From Lachnospiraceae bacterium (GTDB lineage Bacteria; Bacillota; Clostridia; Lachnospirales; Lachnospiraceae), in contig JAFUXA010000010.1 in the NCBI GenBank assembly GCA_017470985.1, positions 1-64,000 on the forward strand: a stretch of DNA of 64,000 nt. Direction: 5' to 3'. Positions 7,757-14,367 of the stretch are shown here, in pieces. The translations under genes and the position numbers were made by a program. The number at the start of each line of letters is the position of its first letter. Within the stretch, counting starts at the first letter, position 1. The notes beneath the pieces were generated by a model. The model was given only the letters and a program-made list of their open reading frames with translations, was not told the origin of the DNA and did no database searches.

Positions 7757-7818
7757 TAAACATGCCTATTTATTATTTGAGTAGGCCACAATAAATATGC
7801 CTGTTCTTAATTTGAGTA
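7757..7818. repeat. 27-bp imperfect direct repeat, 35-bp period
   Basis: Two copies, at 7757-7783 and 7792-7818, agree at 22 of 27 positions (both start TAAAYATGCCT and end ATTTGAGTA). They sit in the divergent promoter region between the Hpt gene and the REC-HD-GYP gene and are candidates for a shared regulator site. Confidence 0.5.
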
Positions 7819-7893
7819 TAGCATGATGAAGTTGAATGATAAATGTTTTTTAGATATCATAAATATAAGGAAATATCCTACGGGGAGGGGAAA

Positions 7894-8931
7894 ATGATTA
7901 CGGAAATTATAGTAGTTGACGATGACCCAATAATTTTAAAGAGAGCCTGGAATACCCTGGTGGACGCTGGATTTAAAGTAGTTATACTCAAGTCCGGCAG
8001 TGCTTTGTTGGAATATACCAATGACCATCCGGCGCCGGATTTAATTCTGATGGATATCAATATGCCTGAAATGGATGGCTTTGATGTAATCCGTGAGCTC
8101 AAGAGAGGCAAGGTATCCTGGCGTGAGACTCCGGTAATATTTCTCACAGCCAACGAGGATGAGGATGCGGAGACTCAAGGTTTATCCCTGGGTGCTATGG
8201 ATTTTATCAGGAAACCATTTGTGCCAAGTGTACTGGTATTGAGGGTGAAGCATGCGGTGGAATTAGTTCGTCTTCAAAGGAATCTTGAGACTCTGGTGTA
8301 TGAGAAGACCAGGGAAAATGAAGACCTGTTTCTTCACGTGGTTGAGAGTCTGGCAGATGCCATTGATGCCAAGGATAATTATACCAAGGGTCACTCAGGA
8401 AGAGTGGCTCAGTATTCCAAAGAGATTGCCCAGAGATTTGGCTATGATGAGAAGCATCAGGAGCAGATATTTATGATGGGACTGCTTCATGATGTGGGCA
8501 AAATCGGTGTGCCGGATGAGGTTATTAACAAACCGGGAAGACTGACGGATGAAGAGTTTAATCGAATCAAGGAGCATCCTGTAATTGGTCACAAAATTCT
8601 AAGTAATATCAGGGAGATGCCTGAACTTGCAGATGGAGCCAGATGTCATCATGAGAGATATGATGGCAGAGGTTATCCAGAAGGGATTGAAGGTGAGGAT
8701 ATCTGCGAGGAGGCTAGAATTATAGCGGTGGCTGATGCTTATGATGCCATGACCAGCAATCGCAGTTATAGAGGTGTCTTGCCCCAGGAGAAGGTTCGAG
8801 CTGAAATTGAGAAGGGGAAGGGGAGTCAGTTTGATCCAAGATTTGCAGATATTATGTTGGAAATGATTGATGAAGACAAGGACTATCTTATGAGAGACAA
8901 TTCCTTAGATTTTAAGAAGGAATCAGAATGA
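7894..8931 (+). CDS. Response regulator with HD-GYP phosphodiesterase domain, 345 aa
   Basis: A receiver domain (residues about 4-122; acidic pair VVDDDP, phospho-acceptor in LILMDINMPEMDG, Lys in IRKPF) is joined by a coiled linker to an HD-GYP domain (about 150-330; LLHDVGKIG and HHERYDGRGYP). HD-GYP proteins hydrolyse cyclic di-GMP, so the output is probably a phosphorylation-controlled change in c-di-GMP. The start is the ATG at 7894 with GGGGAGGGG upstream. It is the likely endpoint of the phosphorelay formed with the hybrid kinase and the Hpt protein. Confidence 0.9.
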   Translation: MITEIIVVDDDPIILKRAWNTLVDAGFKVVILKSGSALLEYTNDHPAPDLILMDINMPEMDGFDVIRELKRGKVSWRETPVIFLTANEDEDAETQGLSLGAMDFIRKPFVPSVLVLRVKHAVELVRLQRNLETLVYEKTRENEDLFLHVVESLADAIDAKDNYTKGHSGRVAQYSKEIAQRFGYDEKHQEQIFMMGLLHDVGKIGVPDEVINKPGRLTDEEFNRIKEHPVIGHKILSNIREMPELADGARCHHERYDGRGYPEGIEGEDICEEARIIAVADAYDAMTSNRSYRGVLPQEKVRAEIEKGKGSQFDPRFADIMLEMIDEDKDYLMRDNSLDFKKESE

Positions 8932-8967
8932 AAAATAATACTAATGACAACATAGAGGGGGATAGAA

Positions 8968-9564
8968 ATGTGGAGTATTATATGTAATGTAGGTTTATTA
9001 TTTTTTGGAATATTGGGATGTGTGCTGGAATTGAAAGTTCATAAGGTGGCTGTATTGAAATATTATACATTTCAAAGCAATGTGCTTGGAACCATAGCAG
9101 CAGCATTGATGCTATATGGTATTTATATTGGCAGAGGGATTCCTACTACAGGAATTCTGGTTTTTAAACTTTTGGCAACAAGTTGTCTTACACTTACCTT
9201 TGTTGTGGTTGTAACAGTTTTGGCACCAATGATGGGTGAGGGAGGCTACAAGTTTCAGCTTCTTGCGGGAAATCTTAAATTTCAACATTTATTATGTCCA
9301 GTAATTGCAATTGCATCATTTGTTCTATGTGATTATAAATTAGATTTTGATATTAGATGGATTATAATTGCATGGCTTCCAACAGTTATTTATGCAGCAG
9401 TGACTATTACTTTAAACATTTTGCGGAAGCTAGAAGGACCTTATCCATTTCTGGAAGTATATAAGCAGCCATGGTGGGCTTCAGTCCTATGGTGCTTTGG
9501 AATTCTGACAGCACAGTTTATTATGGTTACGGTGCTTTTGTATTTGCAGGGTATTATTTTATAA
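8968..9564 (+). CDS. Six-helix membrane protein, Pr6Pr-like, 198 aa
   Basis: Six hydrophobic segments fill the protein. Features of the Pr6Pr family are present: an early KYYTFQSN motif, a His in the FQHLLCP segment at a helix boundary, and a late GPYPFLEV motif before the last helix. Function in this family is not established. AGGGGGA lies before the ATG. It starts 36 bp after the HD-GYP gene, so it may share that transcript. Confidence 0.6.
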   Translation: MWSIICNVGLLFFGILGCVLELKVHKVAVLKYYTFQSNVLGTIAAALMLYGIYIGRGIPTTGILVFKLLATSCLTLTFVVVVTVLAPMMGEGGYKFQLLAGNLKFQHLLCPVIAIASFVLCDYKLDFDIRWIIIAWLPTVIYAAVTITLNILRKLEGPYPFLEVYKQPWWASVLWCFGILTAQFIMVTVLLYLQGIIL

Positions 9565-9605
9565 AGGTAGATAATAATTATCCCATGCTAATTTAGAAAA
9601 AACAG

Positions 9606-9635
9606 TTGGATTTTATTCTCAAACTTTAATATAAT
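9606..9635 (+). promoter_or_regulatory. Promoter upstream of tdk
   Basis: TTGGAT (9606-9611), 18-bp spacer, TATAAT (9630-9635). A second TATAAT lies at 9647-9652 without a clear -35. Confidence 0.45.
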
Positions 9636-9682
9636 GTCTGAAGTATTATAATAGAAGAAATATTTAAACTCGGGGGAGAGAA

Positions 9683-10267
9683 ATGGCAAAATTATATTTC
9701 AGATATGGCGCAATGGGTGCCGGTAAGACAATGGATGTCTTGAAAGTTGCATATAATTATGAGGAGAGAGGCCAGAAAGTGGTTCTGTTAAAACCACAGT
9801 GTGATACCAGAGATGGCAAGGCTGTGATAAAAAGCCGGGTGGAAGGTTTGTACAGAGACTGCGATTTGATAGAAGATTTTGTGAATCTAGATGAGGAAAC
9901 CATCAAATCTTATGACTGCATACTTGTTGATGAGGCGCAGTTTCTAACCAAGGATCAGGTTATGTTTCTGGTTCATGTGGTGGATGATCTAGGTGTTCCT
10001 GTTATATGTTATGGCTTGAGAACAGATTTCCAGATGAACCTGTTTGAGGGCAGTAAGTGGTTGTTTGCAGTAGCTGATACTATTGAAGAAACCAAGACTA
10101 TATGCTGGTGTGGCAAGAAGGCTATAACCAATGCCAGATACAATGAGTCAGGCATTGTCAGAGAGGGAGAGCAGGTTGTTCTCGGTGGAAATGATAGCTA
10201 TATTAGTCTGTGTCGCAAGCATTTTAGAGCGGGAGACTTAGGACCACATTTCAGTCAAAAAAGTTGA
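9683..10267 (+). CDS. tdk: Thymidine kinase
   Basis: Phosphorylates thymidine to dTMP with ATP in the salvage pathway. The type II thymidine kinase layout is clear: P-loop GAMGAGKT (residues about 9-16), Walker B/catalytic Glu in VDEAQF (about 85-90), a structural zinc site (CWC... and ...CRKHF) and a C-terminal lasso region. The length of 194 aa is usual. GGGGGAGAG precedes the ATG. It has its own promoter. De novo dTMP genes (thyA, folA) lie far away at 44350-45890. Confidence 0.93.
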   Translation: MAKLYFRYGAMGAGKTMDVLKVAYNYEERGQKVVLLKPQCDTRDGKAVIKSRVEGLYRDCDLIEDFVNLDEETIKSYDCILVDEAQFLTKDQVMFLVHVVDDLGVPVICYGLRTDFQMNLFEGSKWLFAVADTIEETKTICWCGKKAITNARYNESGIVREGEQVVLGGNDSYISLCRKHFRAGDLGPHFSQKS

Positions 10268-10361
10268 AAGTAGCTTTTAAACATTTACCAGAATAAAGGG
10301 AATATGAAATGTTTGTGAATTATATACAATTGTGCATTTTGCATATTGCCAATTAAGAATT

Positions 10362-10384
10362 GAACTTGTATGATATGTAAGTTC
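10362..10384. promoter_or_regulatory. Inverted repeat upstream of the 117-aa gene
   Basis: GAACTT (10362-10367) and AAGTTC (10379-10384) frame an AT-rich centre. It could be an operator; no T run follows, so a terminator is unlikely. Confidence 0.3.
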
Positions 10385-10445
10385 GTAAAGGGAAATCATA
10401 TTATATGAGTTAAATATGGGAAATTATAAATCACAGGAGTTAGAT

Positions 10446-10799
10446 ATGGGAATTAATACTGTTACTAACGATGAGATTAATGAGGCAAAGGAAAAAAGAA
10501 GATCTCTTGTAAGCAAGCATGAGATTATATATACAGTTGATGAGTTTGAAAAATTAGTGCGAAGCGGAGCTATATCCGATGACAAAGGAGTTGCTACTCT
10601 TTTGGTAAATGGAGCTCCATCCAATTACAGTGTTCATATAGATAGACATTGTGTAACTAAGTCAGATGGTACGCTGATTACTTTCTGGGGAATATTGAAA
10701 ATGTATGACAAGAAGCAGTTGTCTATCAGATACAAGAATAAAGAGAAGAGAGCGAGAGCTCGTTCCATTAGATTAAAGCAGGCATACGAGAAAGCCTGA
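10446..10799 (+). CDS. Hypothetical protein, 117 aa
   Basis: I do not recognise this family. The protein is soluble, with a beta-rich middle (YTVDEFEKLVRSG, then a short VNGAPSNYSVHID segment) and a strongly basic C-terminal helix (KNKEKRARARSIRLKQAYEKA) that could bind nucleic acid or acidic lipids. The start chosen is the ATG at 10446 with AGGAG 6 nt upstream; an upstream ATG at 10416 lacks a ribosome site. It stands alone between tdk and the adenylation gene. Confidence 0.55.
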   Translation: MGINTVTNDEINEAKEKRRSLVSKHEIIYTVDEFEKLVRSGAISDDKGVATLLVNGAPSNYSVHIDRHCVTKSDGTLITFWGILKMYDKKQLSIRYKNKEKRARARSIRLKQAYEKA

Positions 10800-10852
10800 A
10801 TACTGCTATTGGATTATGTTTTTCATAACTATAATGGAATAGAAGATAATAT

Positions 10853-10934
10853 AGACCTGATAAATGGTTGAACTATGAGACAGATGTACATGTGAAATGT
10901 ATATTTGGTGGTTTTACTATTTCAGGTCTTTTTT
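10853..10934 (+). terminator. Long-armed terminator or attenuator-like structure
   Basis: AGACCTGA (10853-10860) pairs with TCAGGTCT (10922-10929), followed by a run of six T. About 60 nt lie inside, with a small TACAT/ATGTA hairpin. The size is unusual for a plain terminator and leaves room for alternative folds. It ends just before the promoter at 10940, so it mainly closes the upstream transcript. Confidence 0.5.
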
Positions 10935-10939
10935 GTATA

Positions 10940-10968
10940 TTGATTCAAAATCTGTAAAACGATAAAAT
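10940..10968 (+). promoter_or_regulatory. Promoter of the adenylation/decarboxylase/carrier unit
   Basis: TTGATT (10940-10945), a 17-bp spacer and TAAAAT (10963-10968). The start codon ATG is at 10976, only 8 bp after the -10, and no ribosome site is visible between them, so the mRNA may be leaderless. Confidence 0.55.
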
Positions 10969-10975
10969 GTAAGTT

Positions 10976-12622
10976 ATGAGTGATTTAGGAAAAAGTATAA
11001 TTGATATTTATGAAAAAACAGTAGCAAAATATGGTGACAGGGAAGCTGCCATGGATCCCAACACTTCTATTACCTGGAAGGAGTATAGAAGTCGTGCCAG
11101 ATGGGGAGCCATGACTTTGCTTGATATTTTACTGCCATGTCAGGAAGGCGAAGCAAAGGCTGACGTAGATAATCTGATTTCATCTTATGAAGTGGGATAT
11201 CCTATTGCCATCTTTTCAGAGAAGAAGGTTGAACTTCTGATTTCAGTAATGAGTTGTATATATGTGGGAGCATTTTATACATATATCAATCCGGAACAGC
11301 CGGCGGAGAGAATTGCCAAGATACTGTCTGTGTTGAATCCGAAACTTGTTATTGTAGATGAAGAGTTCAAGGAGAAATTAGAGGCAGCAGGCTACGCTGG
11401 AGATACTATAGATATGTATCAGGTGGCTGGGGGAGCATTAGCTTCTGATTTATCGGGTGAAGTTTCCCAGCAGACTTCTAATTTGGAAATGAGTAGAAAT
11501 CAGTCTGAGACTGCCAGATTAGATGCTGTTGTTGAAATGATTAATCGCGACACACCTCTATATGGAGTATTTACATCAGGTTCCACTGGAACACCAAAAT
11601 GTATTCTTATAAATCATGGTGCTGTTATAGATTTCATAGGACATTTCTCAGAAGTATTTGAGTTTGATGAGACAGATGTAATCGGAAACCAGGCACCATT
11701 TGATTTCGATGTGTCCGTGAAAGATATATATACATCAATATTTACCGGTGCCAAGATGGTATTGATACCTAGGGAATATTTCTCGACACCACCTATATTG
11801 CTGGATTATCTCTGTGATAATCATGTGACTAATCTCACATGGGCTGTGTCAGCCTTGTGTATTATCTCCGGGTTGAAAGGTTTCTCATATCGAGTGCCTA
11901 CAGACATAAGACGAGTTATGTTCTCCGGGGAAGTTATGCCTATGAAGCAGTTGGCGCTGTGGCAGGAAAATGTAAGTGATGCCAGATATGTAAATCTGTA
12001 TGGACCATCGGAGATTACTTGTAACTGTACATATTTCCAACTGGATAGAAAGTATGACAAGAAGGAGAAACTGCCTTTGGGGCAGCCTTTCCCAGGCAGA
12101 AGTATATACCTCTTGGATGAAAATGGTCAGGTTATTACCGAGGCTGACAAACCGGGAGAAATTTGTGTAACAGGTGAGTCCATTGCCATGGGTTACTTCA
12201 ATAATCCGGAGCAGACCATCAAGCATTTTGTCACATTTGTAAATCCGGAAGGTTTAGAGGAACGAATGTATAAAACTGGTGACATGGCTTATATTGCTGA
12301 TGATGGTCAGATGTATTTTGCAGGTCGTAAAGATTTCCAGATCAAGCATATGGGACATAGAATTGAGCTTGAGGAGATTGAGGGCGGAATAAATAATATG
12401 CCGGATGTGAGTCGAAGCATATGTGTATATGATGAGAGTCGCCATAGAATAAGTGCGTATTATACAGGGGATGTAGACAAGAAGACTCTGCATCTACAGC
12501 TGAAGGAAGCACTGCCTGTATACATGGTGCCAAATAAATTTATTCATGTGTCAGAATTCATCTTGAACAAGAATGGCAAGATTGACAGAAAGAGATTGGA
12601 TGAATTGGAGGTGATTGAGTAG
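10976..12622 (+). CDS. Stand-alone amino-acid adenylation enzyme (DltA/NRPS A-domain type), 548 aa
   Basis: An ANL-superfamily ligase that activates a carboxylic acid, probably an amino acid, as its adenylate and loads it onto a carrier protein. Core motifs are in order: FTSGSTGTPK (A3), NLYGPSEI (A5), YKTGDMA (A7), GRKDFQIKHMGHRIE (A8) and the catalytic Lys in NGKIDRKRL (A10). It is larger than usual DltA, with a polar insertion at about 150-185. It overlaps the next gene (PLP decarboxylase) by one base and a carrier-protein gene follows, so the three form one unit. No dltB, dltD or other transferase gene is present, which argues against D-alanylation of teichoic acid. The substrate cannot be read from the sequence. 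Confidence 0.8.
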   Translation: MSDLGKSIIDIYEKTVAKYGDREAAMDPNTSITWKEYRSRARWGAMTLLDILLPCQEGEAKADVDNLISSYEVGYPIAIFSEKKVELLISVMSCIYVGAFYTYINPEQPAERIAKILSVLNPKLVIVDEEFKEKLEAAGYAGDTIDMYQVAGGALASDLSGEVSQQTSNLEMSRNQSETARLDAVVEMINRDTPLYGVFTSGSTGTPKCILINHGAVIDFIGHFSEVFEFDETDVIGNQAPFDFDVSVKDIYTSIFTGAKMVLIPREYFSTPPILLDYLCDNHVTNLTWAVSALCIISGLKGFSYRVPTDIRRVMFSGEVMPMKQLALWQENVSDARYVNLYGPSEITCNCTYFQLDRKYDKKEKLPLGQPFPGRSIYLLDENGQVITEADKPGEICVTGESIAMGYFNNPEQTIKHFVTFVNPEGLEERMYKTGDMAYIADDGQMYFAGRKDFQIKHMGHRIELEEIEGGINNMPDVSRSICVYDESRHRISAYYTGDVDKKTLHLQLKEALPVYMVPNKFIHVSEFILNKNGKIDRKRLDELEVIE

Positions 12623-13821
12623 TGGTGAATATTTCAGAAGAGGTGTTATATAACATTTCACAGGATTACAAGACCCCGGCTTATGTGTTTGATCTGGATG
12701 CATTTCACAGTAGATTTGCATACTATAAGGAAATATTTGGGGATGACATAGCTATTAATTACTGCATGAAAACCAATCCGTTTCTCACAGTGGAATCCCT
12801 GGGACAGACTGATCGTATAGAAGTATGTTCCTATGGTGAATTTCTCATATGCAAGAGTCAGAATATCCCACCTGAGCGGCTGCTTATATCCGGAGTGCTG
12901 AAAAAGCAGGAGGATGTGGAAGAGATAATGTCATACTGCACTGATAAGGCGGTATATACTGCTGAGTCTGTGGCTCAGGTTCATATTATAAATGATATCG
13001 CCTCAAGGGATGGTTACAAGGTTAATCTGCTGTTTAGACTGAATTGTAATCAATTCGGAATGGATGAAGATACCATTATAAATGTGTTAAATAATATTGA
13101 TAATCTTCCTGGAATATCATTTTACGGAATACATTATTTTACAGGAACTCAGAAGCATAAGATTAGAAAGCATGAGAAGGAAATTGTCAAGCTGGATAAG
13201 TTCTTCGCCAGAATTAATACTGAAACCGGTTTGGAAGTGGAGAATCTGGAATATGGTACAGGATTTGGAGTGCCATATTTTATGGGACAAGACGAGACAG
13301 TCACTGACAGAGAGACCTTGATTATCTTCAAGGCTTTGCTTGAGAGCATGAATTGGCATGGACGAATCTCCCTTGAGATGGGTAGAGCTCTGGCTTATGA
13401 CTGCGGATATTATCTCACGGCCATCAGAGATTTGAAGGAGTCAGATGGCAAGAGATATGCCATAGTAGATGGTGGTATTCATCAGATTAATTATGATGGT
13501 CAGCTGAGAGGAATGTATCAGCCTCATATGCATGTCATTAGAGATGGATGCAATATTACAACCAATCTGCTGGATACAAATTATACATATGGAATATACG
13601 GGTCCCTGTGTACAACCAATGATGTATTGGTTGGCGCTTATGATTCTGTAGAGCTTCAGGAAAATGATATTATAGTATTTGAACGGACCGGAGCTTACTC
13701 TGTATATGAGGGAATGTCATTATTTCTAAGTCATGAGTTGCCGGCTGTAATTGTATATTCTCAGGATGCAGGAATTGTATGTAAGCGTATGAACAGAGAG
13801 TCATATGAGCTGAATATGTAA
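12622..13821 (+). CDS. Fold-type III PLP-dependent decarboxylase (ODC/DAPDC/BtrK family), 399 aa
   Basis: The N-terminal alanine-racemase-like barrel carries the PLP Lys in NYCMKTNPF (about residue 49), and the C-terminal beta domain carries a YGSLCTTNDVL motif equivalent to the CxSxD active-site loop of diaminopimelate and ornithine decarboxylases. In the butirosin pathway, BtrK of this family decarboxylates glutamyl attached to the carrier BtrI. Here the gene sits between an adenylation enzyme and a carrier protein, so an aminoacyl-carrier substrate is likely; this is inference. The GTG start at 12622 overlaps the previous stop, with GGAGGTGA 7 nt upstream. A free amino acid decarboxylase remains possible. 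Confidence 0.75.
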   Translation: MVNISEEVLYNISQDYKTPAYVFDLDAFHSRFAYYKEIFGDDIAINYCMKTNPFLTVESLGQTDRIEVCSYGEFLICKSQNIPPERLLISGVLKKQEDVEEIMSYCTDKAVYTAESVAQVHIINDIASRDGYKVNLLFRLNCNQFGMDEDTIINVLNNIDNLPGISFYGIHYFTGTQKHKIRKHEKEIVKLDKFFARINTETGLEVENLEYGTGFGVPYFMGQDETVTDRETLIIFKALLESMNWHGRISLEMGRALAYDCGYYLTAIRDLKESDGKRYAIVDGGIHQINYDGQLRGMYQPHMHVIRDGCNITTNLLDTNYTYGIYGSLCTTNDVLVGAYDSVELQENDIIVFERTGAYSVYEGMSLFLSHELPAVIVYSQDAGIVCKRMNRESYELNM

Positions 13822-13929
13822 AATGATTTCGACTTATATGTACTAAATATGTAAAAAATAAGAATAAGATTATAAAATTAACTTATGTCAGAACAATAAT
13901 AAATTATTAAGAAAGAGGATTTTAATAAC

Positions 13930-14157
13930 ATGGAAGAATTATTAGAGATTTTAAATGAGATTGATGACAGTATTGATTATGAAAATGAGAAGGCATTGAT
14001 TGATGATCATTTGTTGGATTCATTTTCTATTATTTCCCTGGTGGGAGAGCTTGAGGATGCCTTTGACATTTCTATTGATGCAGCTGAAATGGTACCGGCA
14101 AACTTCAATTCTGCAGAGGCAATTTATGCTATGGTGCAGAGACTTCAGGAGGATTAA
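13930..14157 (+). CDS. Acyl/peptidyl carrier protein, 75 aa
   Basis: A small acidic four-helix carrier protein. The phosphopantetheine attachment Ser is in the LLDSFSII motif (about residue 33), and the GELEDAFDI segment of helix III is typical. GAAAGAGGA lies before the ATG. It lies 108 bp after the decarboxylase gene and would carry the amino acid activated by the adenylation enzyme. It is separate from any fatty-acid synthesis genes, so it is not the housekeeping ACP by context. Confidence 0.85.
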   Translation: MEELLEILNEIDDSIDYENEKALIDDHLLDSFSIISLVGELEDAFDISIDAAEMVPANFNSAEAIYAMVQRLQED

Positions 14158-14204
14158 TTTTCTGAAAATAGGCAGGAATGCGCCGTATTAGTTGCACTTA
14201 TTTA

Positions 14205-14220
14205 ATACAAGATATAGTGG
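14205..14220. promoter_or_regulatory. NrdR-box-like site upstream of nrdD
   Basis: ATACAAGATATAGTGG agrees with the NrdR consensus (ACACWATATATWGTGT) at 13 of 16 positions. NrdR boxes usually come in pairs about three helical turns apart; a convincing second copy is not seen. Confidence 0.35.
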
Positions 14221-14279
14221 TTTGAATAAAAAAGCCGAAATACATATTGTATATCAGCACGTTCTGTGTTATATTTGAT

Positions 14280-14325
14280 TATAGCCCAAGGAGAGAGTAT
14301 GTCCTTGCGGCTATATCAGCTTTTT
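14280..14325 (+). terminator. Leader hairpin with T run upstream of nrdD
   Basis: TATAGCC (14280-14286) pairs with GGCTATA (14309-14315) and AAGG (14288-14291) with CCTT (14303-14306); a T5 run follows at 14321-14325. An upstream AGCCG (about 14233-14237) could pair instead with CGGCT (14308-14312), giving a competing fold. It either ends the carrier-protein transcript or attenuates nrdD. Confidence 0.5.
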
Positions 14326-14367
14326 GTAAGCTATTTTATAGAGAGTTATAAAGGAGTTTATTGACAA

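Noticed and set aside
10976-14157. dlt operon for teichoic acid D-alanylation
   Set aside because: The ligase and carrier protein would fit DltA and DltC, but dltB and dltD are missing and a PLP decarboxylase is inserted.
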